Shown: piece after piece, positions 16,547-25,263 of the stretch
How the letters are laid out: each line of letters starts with the position of its first letter
Position numbering within the stretch: the stretch's first letter is position 1
Assembly (NCBI RefSeq): GCF_024171405.1
Contig: NZ_JALJZT010000002.1
Location: 2,356,001 to 2,420,000, forward strand
Direction: 5' to 3'
Origin: Qipengyuania citrea
GTDB taxonomy: Bacteria > Pseudomonadota > Alphaproteobacteria > Sphingomonadales > Sphingomonadaceae
Length of the DNA: 64,000 nucleotides
Notes under the pieces: generated by a model
What the model was told of the DNA's origin: nothing
The model's database searches: none
The model's input: only the letters and a program-made list of their open reading frames with translations
Position numbers and translations under genes: made by a program

Positions 16547-19471
16547 ATGCTTTCCGTCGCCAATGTGCGCTCCCCTTCGGCTGCCGCGAGCTATTTCGCG
16601 GCAGACAATTACTACACCGGCGCCGATGCCGATCGTTCCGGAACCTGGGTCGGGAAGGGAGCGGAACGACTTGGTCTCGAGGGCCGCGTCAGCGCCGAGC
16701 AGTTCGATGCCTTGCTGCGGGGAGAACTTCCCGGCGGTATCCAGGTCGGCAATGCGGGACAGGCCCACAGGCCGGGAACCGACCTCACATTCTCACTGCC
16801 GAAAAGCTGGTCGCTGCTTGCGCTGGTGGGCGGCGACCAGCGGATTATCGATGCCTATCGCGAGGCCGTCATCGAGACCTTGCGCTGGGCAGAAAAGAAC
16901 GCGGCGCAGACCCGGATGAGTAGCAAGGCTGGTTACGGGAAGGTCGCGACAGATAATCTGACGATTGGTCTTTTCCAGCACGACACCAACCGCAACCAGG
17001 AGCCGAACCTGCATTTTCATGCGGTCGTGGCAAATGTCACGCAAGGCAGCGACGGGAAGTGGCGCGCGCTTCGCAATGACAAGCTTTGGTCGTTCAACAC
17101 CCTGCTCAACTCGATGACCATGGCGCGCTTTCGTCTGGCGGTCGACAAAATGGGCTACGAAGCAGGGCCGGTTGGAAAGCACGGCAATTTCGAAGCAGCG
17201 GCCATTGCTCGCGGGCAGGTCGTGGCCTTTTCAACGCGGCGCGAAGAAGTCCTCGAGGCGGTACGCCAGCTCGGTGAGAACACCCCGAAAACCCGCGACA
17301 TTGCTGTGCTCAATACGAGGAAAAGCAAGGCGCCCGTCAGGGACCGGGAAGGCCTTCTCGATGCATGGCGGCAGAAAGCCCAAGAAGTCGGGATTGACTT
17401 TGTCGGTTTGATCGATGCGTCGCAGATGCGGGCTGCAACGAAGGACATTCCCAGCTCCAAAGAAGGGAGCCTTCTTCAGCGTGGAATTGCGAAGCTGAGA
17501 GAGTTCGCCCAGCGGATCAAGGGCGATCCGGCTGATCCGCTGATCCCAGCCCATGTCCTCAAGCAAGATGCACCGATCATTGCGGCAGCGCAGGCCGTTG
17601 CTTCCGCGGTGCGTCATCTCTCGCAGCGCGAGGCAGCGTTCCCGCGTGAGGGATTGCTGAAAGCGGCGCTTGATTTTGGGCTGCCGACGACGGTGGATCA
17701 CGTCGAAACCCGTGTGAACGCATTGGTCAGAAGCGGCGCACTCGAGCCCGGCAAAGGCGAACACAAAGGCTGGCTGGCGAGCCGCGAGGCGCTGGACCTT
17801 GAAAGCACCATTCTCGCGAATGTCGACGAGGGACGAGGTGCGGTGTCGCCCATCTTGGATCGGCCGGACGCCGCGCAGCGGGTTCAGGATGTTGCTGCGC
17901 TCAATCACGGAATTTCACTCAATGAAGGGCAGGAGGATGCTGCGGGCCTTGTCCTTTCGTCGCGCGACAGGATCGTAGCGATCCAGGGCATTGCCGGGGC
18001 GGGCAAGAGCAGCGTGATGAAGCCGGTTGCCCAGCTGCTCCGCGAGGAAGGCAAGCAAGTGCTGGGGCTCGCCGTGCAGAACACGCTCGTCCAGATGCTC
18101 GAGCGCGACACTGGCATCCGTTCGATGACCATCGCCCGCTTTCTCGCCCAATGGGGCAGGCTTCTGCCCGAGCCGGGAAATGCCTCCCTTCTGAGTGAGG
18201 CTCGGAGCGCGCTCGGAGACCATGTCCTGGTGCTCGACGAGGCGTCGATGGTGTCGAATGAGGACAAGGCCAAGCTGGTACGGCTGGCGAACCTTGCCGA
18301 AGTCTACCGCCTTGTTCTCGTCGGCGACACGCGACAGCTAGGCGCCGTCAATGCCGGTAAGCCCTTCGACCTCGTACAGCAGGCCGGGATCGCGCGCGCC
18401 AACATGGATGTAAATTTGCGCGGCCGCGATCCCGCCCTGCGGCGAGCCCAGGCCGCCGCGCAGGAGGGACGCATCGACGATGCGCTCCGGGCGCTTGCTC
18501 CTTCAACCATCGAGGCTCGCGGGGACAGTGCGATTGTTGCTGCCGAAAAGTGGCTTTCGCTCAGCCCGGCGGATCGGGATCGGACGTCGATCTACGCGTC
18601 GGGACGGGCCTTACGTTCTGCGGTCAACGATGCTGTCCAGCGCGGACTCAAGGCCAATGGCGAGCTCGGGCCGCGATCCGGGCGCCTGACCGTCCATTCG
18701 CGGGTGAATGTGACACACGAGGAGCTTCGCTATCTTCGCACCTACCAGCCGGGCATGGTTCTCAACTTCCGCTCGCGCGACAGCACCCAGAAACTTTCCA
18801 AGGGTGACTACACAGTCAAGACCATTGACGAGGCGCGCAGGCAGCTCGTGCTTGAGGACAGGAAGGGGCAGCTTCGCAAGTTCAATCCTGCGCGTTTACG
18901 GCCGGGCGCAGACGATAGCCGCCTGTCGCTCTTCGAACGCAAGCCGCTGTCAATCATCGAGGGTGACAAGATCCGTTGGACCGACAACGACCACAAGCGT
19001 GGGCTGTTCAACGCCGACCGTGCGAGGATCGTGGCCATCGACACAAAGGGCGTCTTGGTGGAGACATCAGCGGGGAAGGAGCTCCGCCTGAGCCGCGGCG
19101 ACCCCATGCTCAAACGCATGGACCTCGCCTATGCCCTCAATGCGCACATGGCGCAGGGACTGACCTCTGATCGCGGAATCGCAGTGATGGACAGTCGCGA
19201 ACGTAATCTCGCCAATCGGAAGACCTTCTTGGTCACGGTCACCCGGCTTCGCGACGGCCTTACGCTGATTGCAGATAATGCCGAGAAACTCGGCCGGGCC
19301 ATCAAGTCCAACAGCGGCGATAAAGCGTCGGCCGTCGAAGTAACGCAAAGGCTCAAAGCGGCAGCTGCCAAGGGGCTTTCGCAAGACAAGGATGTTGGCA
19401 GCGCTTCGCAGGCAAGTGACAAGCCCGAACTCACCAAGGAAAGGGTAAAGCCTTTCGAAATCGGGATCTAA
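16547..19471 (+). CDS. traI: MobF conjugative relaxase-helicase TraI
   Basis: 974 residues. The TrwC/MobF relaxase domain occupies about 1-300, with the N-terminal tyrosine pair in ADNYYTGAD (near residue 25) and the metal-binding histidines in PNLHFHAVVAN (near 150). A RecD/TraI-like helicase follows: Walker A GIAGAGKSS (near 480), VLVLDEASMVS, and ALNAHMAQGLTSDRG in the last third. It nicks oriT, stays bound to the 5' end and unwinds the plasmid during transfer. Its length is like R388 TrwC rather than the 1756-residue F TraI. It closes the traY-like/traD/traI unit. Confidence 0.95.
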   Translation: MLSVANVRSPSAAASYFAADNYYTGADADRSGTWVGKGAERLGLEGRVSAEQFDALLRGELPGGIQVGNAGQAHRPGTDLTFSLPKSWSLLALVGGDQRIIDAYREAVIETLRWAEKNAAQTRMSSKAGYGKVATDNLTIGLFQHDTNRNQEPNLHFHAVVANVTQGSDGKWRALRNDKLWSFNTLLNSMTMARFRLAVDKMGYEAGPVGKHGNFEAAAIARGQVVAFSTRREEVLEAVRQLGENTPKTRDIAVLNTRKSKAPVRDREGLLDAWRQKAQEVGIDFVGLIDASQMRAATKDIPSSKEGSLLQRGIAKLREFAQRIKGDPADPLIPAHVLKQDAPIIAAAQAVASAVRHLSQREAAFPREGLLKAALDFGLPTTVDHVETRVNALVRSGALEPGKGEHKGWLASREALDLESTILANVDEGRGAVSPILDRPDAAQRVQDVAALNHGISLNEGQEDAAGLVLSSRDRIVAIQGIAGAGKSSVMKPVAQLLREEGKQVLGLAVQNTLVQMLERDTGIRSMTIARFLAQWGRLLPEPGNASLLSEARSALGDHVLVLDEASMVSNEDKAKLVRLANLAEVYRLVLVGDTRQLGAVNAGKPFDLVQQAGIARANMDVNLRGRDPALRRAQAAAQEGRIDDALRALAPSTIEARGDSAIVAAEKWLSLSPADRDRTSIYASGRALRSAVNDAVQRGLKANGELGPRSGRLTVHSRVNVTHEELRYLRTYQPGMVLNFRSRDSTQKLSKGDYTVKTIDEARRQLVLEDRKGQLRKFNPARLRPGADDSRLSLFERKPLSIIEGDKIRWTDNDHKRGLFNADRARIVAIDTKGVLVETSAGKELRLSRGDPMLKRMDLAYALNAHMAQGLTSDRGIAVMDSRERNLANRKTFLVTVTRLRDGLTLIADNAEKLGRAIKSNSGDKASAVEVTQRLKAAAAKGLSQDKDVGSASQASDKPELTKERVKPFEIGI

Positions 19472-19485
19472 GCCAACGGGAGCTC

Positions 19486-20121
19486 CTAAACCGCGCGTCC
19501 GAACCAGATGACACGCCCGACCACCTGGATTTCGGACCGATCGACATCATCCCAGCTGGGATAGGCCGAATTATCGCTGCTGATGGTGATCTTGCGGCCA
19601 CCTGGCTTGAGCGTCACGCGCTTGACCACCAGCGCATCATCGGCGCGCAGGACATAGATGCCGTCACGTAGCCGCGAACCTTGGTCCGACGCATCGACCA
19701 GTACTTCGTCGCCATCGCTGAGTGTCGGCTCCATGGAGTCGCCTAGGACATGGATGATCGAGAGACTGGCGCTCTTTGCCCGGGTCAGCCGGGCAAGCCA
19801 GCGTTCGTCGAAGCCGAAGCGTGTATGGGCGGTCTCGCTTTCGGCAATCGCTCCAAAGCCCGCTGATGCATCGACATTGAGTACGGGTATTTCGATCAGT
19901 CCGTCACGCATTGGCGCGGCCGGGCCGCCCAAAACTTGCTCGTCGACCCCGAAGAAGCTGGCAAGCGTGCGCCGGTCATCATCGTCCAACTTGCGCGGCG
20001 AGCCGCGCTTGATGAACTGCTGAATGTAGGACGAGTTTCGTCCGATCATCCGCGAGATCGAGGAATATCCGAGCCGTCGCTGCTGGATCAGGCGATCGAG
20101 CTCCTCTCTGACATGTTCCAT
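19486..20121 (-). CDS. S24-type (LexA/CI-like) repressor
   Basis: 211 residues. An N-terminal HTH (about 1-60, with YSSISRMIGRNSSYIQQ) is joined to an S24 peptidase-like domain with the catalytic serine in GDSMEPT (near 128) and lysine in VVKRV (near 168). Such repressors self-cleave on RecA/ssDNA signals and derepress their targets. It is divergent from the gene at 20234 and converges on traI, ending 15 bases away. It is a candidate control switch for the defence or transfer genes around it, though its targets are not proven. Confidence 0.88.
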   Translation of the reverse strand: MEHVREELDRLIQQRRLGYSSISRMIGRNSSYIQQFIKRGSPRKLDDDDRRTLASFFGVDEQVLGGPAAPMRDGLIEIPVLNVDASAGFGAIAESETAHTRFGFDERWLARLTRAKSASLSIIHVLGDSMEPTLSDGDEVLVDASDQGSRLRDGIYVLRADDALVVKRVTLKPGGRKITISSDNSAYPSWDDVDRSEIQVVGRVIWFGRAV

Positions 20122-20128
20122 CGTGTCG

Positions 20129-20158
20129 TTCCTTCTGACGGTCTGAGGAGAGAAGGAA
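20129..20158. promoter_or_regulatory. Candidate repressor operator
   Basis: TTCCTTCT at 20129-20136 is an exact inverted partner of AGAAGGAA at 20151-20158, directly before the repressor start and between divergent genes. A related GGAACCTTCC occurs at 20175-20184. Autoregulation by the S24-type repressor is the simplest reading. Confidence 0.55.
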
Positions 20159-20233
20159 ATCTCCTAGACTCGATGGAACCTTCCTACTAAGAACAAAACA
20201 GGAACACAAGTGCTGAGTGAGTCGAGGAAGGCC

Positions 20234-20428
20234 ATGAAATTGCTGGATCGCATTGAGCGACACCTGAAGGAATCGCACATGTCGGCGACACGGTTTGGTC
20301 GTCGCGCGGTTGGCGATCCACGCTTTGTCTTGGACTTAAGACAGGGAAGGCGGCCGCGGCGACGGACCTTGGAAAAAGTTGAGGTCTATCTCAGGCATGC
20401 AGAGGTGCGAAACGGAGACGGTCTTTGA
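20234..20428 (+). CDS. Small basic putative DNA-binding protein
   Basis: 64 residues from ATG 20234, with GAGGAAG upstream. MKLLDRIERHLKESHMSATRFGRRAVGDP and the following LRQGRRPRRRTLEKVEVYL read like a minimal HTH (Cro-like) protein of a type I associate with sphingomonad genomes. It is divergent from the S24 repressor, so a CI/Cro-style pair is possible. Function is inferred from form only. Confidence 0.6.
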   Translation: MKLLDRIERHLKESHMSATRFGRRAVGDPRFVLDLRQGRRPRRRTLEKVEVYLRHAEVRNGDGL

Positions 20429-20521
20429 ACGCAAGTCGTTTGTCAGCTTTCATTTAACGATCATCCCGCTAAGTTCGATACCGTTCGACGCGGGGGGTAG
20501 CGGGCTGGATTTCAGCAAAGG

Positions 20522-20541
20522 TGCCCTCTTTTAAGGGGGCG
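20522..20541 (+). other. Short leader hairpin before the MORC-like operon
   Basis: GCCCTC (about 20523-20528) can pair with GGGGGC (about 20535-20540) across a TTTTAA loop, just before the ATG at 20547. The 118 bases from 20429 must also hold the operon promoter, which I cannot place. Weak evidence. Confidence 0.3.
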
Positions 20542-20546
20542 GCTAA

Positions 20547-22184
20547 GTGAATGATCTGATTAATCAACCCGATGCGCCACGGCTCATTTACGGGCTTCGG
20601 GACACAGGCTACAGTTTCAATACCGCCGCCGCTGATATCATCGACAATTCAATCGCGGCCAATGCGACCGAGGTCAATGTACGAATAGAGTTGGCCGAAG
20701 ACGGTCGAAAATTCGTGTGCTTCGGTGATAATGGTGATGGCATGGACAGCGAGATGCTGTTCGACGCTATGCGTTACGGGGCACCTGCCAGAGCTAATCT
20801 TGCCAGTCTCGGCAAGTTTGGCCTTGGTCTCAAGACGGCATCCAGTTCGGTCTGCCTTAGGTTTACGGTCATTTCCCGTCAGTCTGATAAGGCTGACTTC
20901 GCCAAGCTCGCATGGGACCTCGAGCATGTCGAAGAGCAGAACCAGTGGGAAATGCTCCGCGAAGAGATGACAGCAGATGACTACGAGCTCTTCGAAGAGC
21001 TTTGCGGCGACAAGGGCACGCTTGTGGTCTGGTCCAAATGCGACCGTCTGCTATCGAAAGAATACGACGATCCGGGTGGCGCGAGGGAACAGGCTGCAAT
21101 CAGACGGCTGGGTGAGCGGCTGATCGACCATGTCGCTCTCATCTATTATCGCTTCCTCGACAAAGGGGACGATCGTGAGAGGCATGTCTCAATATCTGTT
21201 AATGGGGAACAGGTCAGACCGTGGAACCCGTTCTATCCTGAGAAGGCCGATCAGGTGCTTTCACCTGAACAGCAGAAACTCGAGATCGAACTGGAGGACG
21301 GGTCGGTTGAAACAGCGCACATCAGGGCGTGGATTCTCCCGAACCGACGGGATCTGACCAGAGACGAACAAAAAATCGCGAATATCACCAACCGCGGCCA
21401 GGGCTTCTACATTCATCGCGAAGGACGAGTGATCCAGCAGGGCGGCTGGCTTGGCGTATTTGGTTCTGTTGAGCCGCACACGTCGTTGCTGCGCGTCGAA
21501 TTCGATTTCACACATAAGCTTGACGAGGCCTTCAAGGTCGACGTCAAGAAATCGAAAATTCTCTTCGACCCGGCTCTTGAGGAAGCCCTCAAGACCCTAC
21601 TTCAGCCGACTTATCGCGAGGCAGGAAACCGCTACCGGCGCAAGGAGAAAGCAGCGGCGGTGGAGCGCGGCGTCGATCACGGCAGCGCGAATAAAGTCAT
21701 CGGCAATACGCCTTCGACCAAAAAGCCGGACGTCCAGTCTGCCGACGCGGGTCAGAAAACCGCTACACTCAACAACAATCGCGGTTCAGGCATCAAGCTT
21801 CGGGTACCCGTGGATACGCACGTAAACCCGGATCGTATTCACGTTGAAGCTGTCGAAACCATTACGTCCGGCGATCTCTGGGAGCCGGCTATGCGCAGCG
21901 ATGCCGAGTCAGGCTTCGTAGCAGGCGTCCGCATTAACAAGCATCACGACTTCTATCTGAAAATCTATCAGAGAGCTGCCGCCAGTGGCTATGCAGTCGA
22001 GGGTATGGATCTGCTGCTGTGGGCTTTTGCTGTGGCTGAGCAGAACAACACCAACGATGACCTTGAGCCGATATTTGAGGACATTCGCAACGAGATTTCG
22101 ACCAATCTCAAGAAGCTGCTGCGTGAAGTGCCTCTGCCCGACGACGAAGAGCTGACAGAGACCGGGGACGAAGAAGGGGACTGA
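20547..22184 (+). CDS. MORC/MutL-like GHKL ATPase
   Basis: 545 residues. The GHKL ATP-binding fold is clear: N-box ADIIDNSIAANA (about 31-42), G1 GDNGDGMD (about 59-66) and G2 GKFGLGLKTAS (about 90-100). A MutL/MORC-like transducer region follows, and the C-terminal ~150 residues are unassigned. MORC-type ATPases clamp DNA and, in bacterial restriction operons described by Iyer, Abhiman and Aravind, sit with SNF2 helicases and nucleases. It heads a five-gene plus-strand operon with HNH and SNF2 genes that faces dcm and vsr, so a role in recognising or holding unmodified DNA is inferred. Confidence 0.85.
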   Translation: MNDLINQPDAPRLIYGLRDTGYSFNTAAADIIDNSIAANATEVNVRIELAEDGRKFVCFGDNGDGMDSEMLFDAMRYGAPARANLASLGKFGLGLKTASSSVCLRFTVISRQSDKADFAKLAWDLEHVEEQNQWEMLREEMTADDYELFEELCGDKGTLVVWSKCDRLLSKEYDDPGGAREQAAIRRLGERLIDHVALIYYRFLDKGDDRERHVSISVNGEQVRPWNPFYPEKADQVLSPEQQKLEIELEDGSVETAHIRAWILPNRRDLTRDEQKIANITNRGQGFYIHREGRVIQQGGWLGVFGSVEPHTSLLRVEFDFTHKLDEAFKVDVKKSKILFDPALEEALKTLLQPTYREAGNRYRRKEKAAAVERGVDHGSANKVIGNTPSTKKPDVQSADAGQKTATLNNNRGSGIKLRVPVDTHVNPDRIHVEAVETITSGDLWEPAMRSDAESGFVAGVRINKHHDFYLKIYQRAAASGYAVEGMDLLLWAFAVAEQNNTNDDLEPIFEDIRNEISTNLKKLLREVPLPDDEELTETGDEEGD

Positions 22185-22185
22185 A

Positions 22186-23010
22186 ATGCTTGCCGAGAAG
22201 CAGGCCCTGATCCGCCGGGAAGTTGAGGAGGGAACCGGCGCTGCAATCTGTCTGGAGGAAGACAGGTCCGGAGTGCAGACAGCAATCAGGCTCTGGTTTG
22301 CAGACCTTGAGCGCTCTCACAGCCCGATGGTCACTCTTCGGCCGACCGGTCTGCGCCGCTTCGAAGCGAAGTTGGCATTCGGCAATTTCGCAGCCGATAC
22401 GATCCGGCAGATGCGGCAGGCAAGCGCAGAAGAAGTCCAGCTTGCAAGGGCACTCGTCGCTTCAGTAGCGTCGAGCGCGGATCTAAAAATCGGTAACAAT
22501 CAGACTACCGATGACTGGATGATCGACAATGGCAGTTTCACGATCATCGCAGAGAAGCGCGGTATCGAGAGCCGGTTTGACGATGACTCCGTTGCAGCGA
22601 CCTGCCGGGAGCTCGTCATTCCGGTTCTTGCCGCAATGGCAGAGCTTTATGGATACGATCCGATCGAGGAAAGTACACCGACCGAGCAGGAAGCGCTGAC
22701 TGAAGGCGCTGTCAAACTGACCGTCGTACGCCGACGCGAACGAAATCCACGCAATCGTCTGCTCTGCCTGCGTATCCACGGGGCAGCCTGCATGGTATGC
22801 AGTCTTATTCCTGGCGATCTTTATGGCGATGCTGGCGGTATTATTGAAGTTCATCACCTGCAGCCGCTTTCGCTTGCCGGCGAGCCCAGACCATACGATC
22901 CGGCAACTGACCTGATACCACTTTGCCCGAACTGCCATCGCGCGGTACATACAAGACGCCCGGTCCCTTGGACGCCCGCAGAACTCAGGGCCAAGCTGGG
23001 CAATGACTGA
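22186..23010 (+). CDS. HNH endonuclease of the MORC-SNF2 system
   Basis: 274 residues, starting 2 bases after the ATPase stop. The C-terminal ~90 residues are an HNH nuclease with a zinc knuckle (CMVC and CPNC), the catalytic IIEVHHLQPLS and LIPLCPNCHRAVH. The N-terminal ~180 residues are alpha/beta and unassigned; they could be a DNA-recognition or partner-binding domain. It is the most likely DNA-cutting subunit of this operon. The end overlaps the helicase start by 8 bases. Confidence 0.85.
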   Translation: MLAEKQALIRREVEEGTGAAICLEEDRSGVQTAIRLWFADLERSHSPMVTLRPTGLRRFEAKLAFGNFAADTIRQMRQASAEEVQLARALVASVASSADLKIGNNQTTDDWMIDNGSFTIIAEKRGIESRFDDDSVAATCRELVIPVLAAMAELYGYDPIEESTPTEQEALTEGAVKLTVVRRRERNPRNRLLCLRIHGAACMVCSLIPGDLYGDAGGIIEVHHLQPLSLAGEPRPYDPATDLIPLCPNCHRAVHTRRPVPWTPAELRAKLGND

Positions 23011-24829
23011 CGGATCAGCATCACTTCCTGCCGATTTCAGGCAGATTACAGCGGCACCTCCCCAGGGCTGGGAGTTGTCGTCAAGAGTTGTGCAGCCGGA
23101 AATCCGGATCCGGAAAGAGGGTGCTGGTTTTGCGCTCCACGTTGCTGGCACCAAAACTGTGCGGGGGGAAAAGAAAGTCTGGGACGCGCCCGGCCCGGAC
23201 TACAACTGGGTCGCCGACGGAAATGTGATCCGCCCACTTCCTCACAATACGCCGGCCATAGTCCGGCAGATGCTGGGCGGACAGCTGCCGAAAACGCTCA
23301 GCTTTCCCGATGTGGTGCGTCTTGTCCGGCTGGGTAATCCCGACATACCTGTCATAGCTGAAGAGAGCGTCTTCCACTCAGCGCAATCGGCTGCTGCCGA
23401 CCTGCGCCCGGATCAGGACATTCCGGGTCTGCATGCGACTCTGTTCCCGTATCAGGCTCAGGGCGTAGCATGGATGGACCAGACCATACGGCATACCGGC
23501 GGCCTCATTCTCGCTGACGAGATGGGGCTCGGAAAGACCATCCAGATCATTGCCCTGCTGCTCTGCGAAAAACCGGAAACCTCACGACCAGCCCTCATTA
23601 TCTGCCCGACGAGCCTGATCGCCAACTGGCGGAAAGAGATAATGAAGTTTGCGCCCGAGCTTTCTGTTCTCATCCACCGCGGACACAACAGAACCGGCAT
23701 CACCGCGGGTCTGCAGCGGGCGCAGGTCGTGCTTTCAACCTACGACACTGTGGTCAACGACATATCCATTTTTGCAGGAATGCCCTGGTCATGGCTGATT
23801 TGTGATGAAGCGCAGGCTTTGAAAAACCCCGATTCCGGGCGCAGGCAGGCAGTCGGGAGGATTCCCAGGCAGCGTACCATTCCGATGACGGGGACGCCGG
23901 TCGAGACGTCGCTCCTGGATCTCTGGTCGCTTGCTGATCTCGCGATACCTGGATTGCTGGGAAGCCGGGAGGACTTTGAAGCCGATCATCCTGACTCCGA
24001 GGAATCGGCAAAGAATCTGGCTCGCCTGACCGATCCTGTCGTTCTCTGCCGAAAAGTGAGGGACGTCGCCGGCGATCTTCCGGAGCGCATCGATATCGAT
24101 CTGCCACTCGAACTCGGTGACGAGCTTTCCCGGCGTTATGATGAAGTGCTCGCCGAGACGCTTGAGAAGTACCCTGTGGCAGGTAATCTGGTCGCGACAG
24201 GTCAGTTGCAGCTCTTCTGTGCCCATCCCTGGCTGCAGGGATCAGGCGATCCCGACAGGGATCAGGACGCGGGGATCGATCCGTCAGCCGGAATGCCGCT
24301 CGTCACACCGAAGGTGGAGCGCGCAATCGCCATTCTCGAAGAGGCGTTCAGGAGCGGACGAAAGGTTCTGCTCTTCGCAATTTTTAATCGCTGTGGCGAG
24401 ATTATCCGTGAGGCAGCACAGGGTCGGCTGCCGGATGCATACTGGGGGGCGATCAATGGGTCCACGCCGCAGGAAGAGCGGCAGGCAATCGTTGACGCAT
24501 TCTCTGGCCACGATGGGCCGGGCTGCCTTGTACTCAATCCAAAGGCGGCAGGAGCGGGACTCAATATAACCGCTGCAACTATAGTCATTCATTTCACCCA
24601 AGCATGGAACCCTGCACTTGAATCCCAGGCAAGTGCCCGCGCGCACCGGCGCGGGCAGACCGAGCCGGTTTATATCTACCGGCTGTTTTACGAGGACACT
24701 GTCGAACGGGTGATGATTGACCGATCCCAGTGGCGCCGCGAGCTTGGCAACGAAGCAGTCCCGGTATCAACACGTGATGCCGATGATCTGAGGCGGGCTC
24801 TTTCCATCCGGCCCGGCGGAGAAAATTGA
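23003..24829 (+). CDS. SNF2-family helicase/translocase
   Basis: 608 residues. SF2/SNF2 motifs in order: motif I LADEMGLGKTIQI (about 170-182), motif Ia ICPTSLIANW, motif II ICDEAQALKN, motif III MTGTPVE, and C-terminal motif VI SARAHRRGQTEPVYIYRL. The ~140 N-terminal residues are unassigned. SNF2 translocases in restriction systems move on duplex DNA and couple ATP use to cleavage. It overlaps both neighbours by a few bases, so the operon is tightly coupled. Confidence 0.92.
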   Translation: MTDGSASLPADFRQITAAPPQGWELSSRVVQPEIRIRKEGAGFALHVAGTKTVRGEKKVWDAPGPDYNWVADGNVIRPLPHNTPAIVRQMLGGQLPKTLSFPDVVRLVRLGNPDIPVIAEESVFHSAQSAAADLRPDQDIPGLHATLFPYQAQGVAWMDQTIRHTGGLILADEMGLGKTIQIIALLLCEKPETSRPALIICPTSLIANWRKEIMKFAPELSVLIHRGHNRTGITAGLQRAQVVLSTYDTVVNDISIFAGMPWSWLICDEAQALKNPDSGRRQAVGRIPRQRTIPMTGTPVETSLLDLWSLADLAIPGLLGSREDFEADHPDSEESAKNLARLTDPVVLCRKVRDVAGDLPERIDIDLPLELGDELSRRYDEVLAETLEKYPVAGNLVATGQLQLFCAHPWLQGSGDPDRDQDAGIDPSAGMPLVTPKVERAIAILEEAFRSGRKVLLFAIFNRCGEIIREAAQGRLPDAYWGAINGSTPQEERQAIVDAFSGHDGPGCLVLNPKAAGAGLNITAATIVIHFTQAWNPALESQASARAHRRGQTEPVYIYRLFYEDTVERVMIDRSQWRRELGNEAVPVSTRDADDLRRALSIRPGGEN

Positions 24830-25263
24830 TGAGCAGTCAGACTTATGAGAAGCCGCTGACGGCAAACGACACCGGAGAAACCGGAGGTCATCAGGCCGGC
24901 ATACACATACCGAAATCACAGACTGATCTGATTGCGCTGCTTCCGTTTCTCGATCCAGCGCAGAAGAACCCCGATGCGTGGCTGGAGATGACGGACGAAA
25001 CGGGGGTGACCTGGCGCTTCCGCTATATTTACTACAACAACAGGCTTCATGATGAAGGCGGGACAAGGGACGAGTACCGCATCACTCATATGACCAAGTT
25101 CTTCCGCGCTGTCGGGGCGACAGAAGGCGATGTACTCGTGCTTACCGGATCCCCGGGAAGTCTAACCTATTCTGTGTCGGTCCGGAAGGATGAGTCGCCT
25201 CAGGGCGAGGAGGCAGGTGCACCGGTGAGGGTCCGCCTGAAAGGCTGGCGCCGTGTACATTAG
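24829..25263 (+). CDS. B3/EcoRII-N-like putative DNA-binding protein
   Basis: 144 residues from ATG 24829, which shares one base with the helicase stop. The segment VTWRFRYIYYNNRL..DEYRITHMTKFFRAVGATEGDVLVL resembles the B3/EcoRII-N DNA-recognition fold, where a short barrel reads a target sequence. It ends RVRLKGWRRVH, a tail almost repeated at the end of the next protein. I infer it supplies sequence recognition to the operon. Confidence in the gene is high, in the fold moderate. Confidence 0.65.
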   Translation: MSSQTYEKPLTANDTGETGGHQAGIHIPKSQTDLIALLPFLDPAQKNPDAWLEMTDETGVTWRFRYIYYNNRLHDEGGTRDEYRITHMTKFFRAVGATEGDVLVLTGSPGSLTYSVSVRKDESPQGEEAGAPVRVRLKGWRRVH

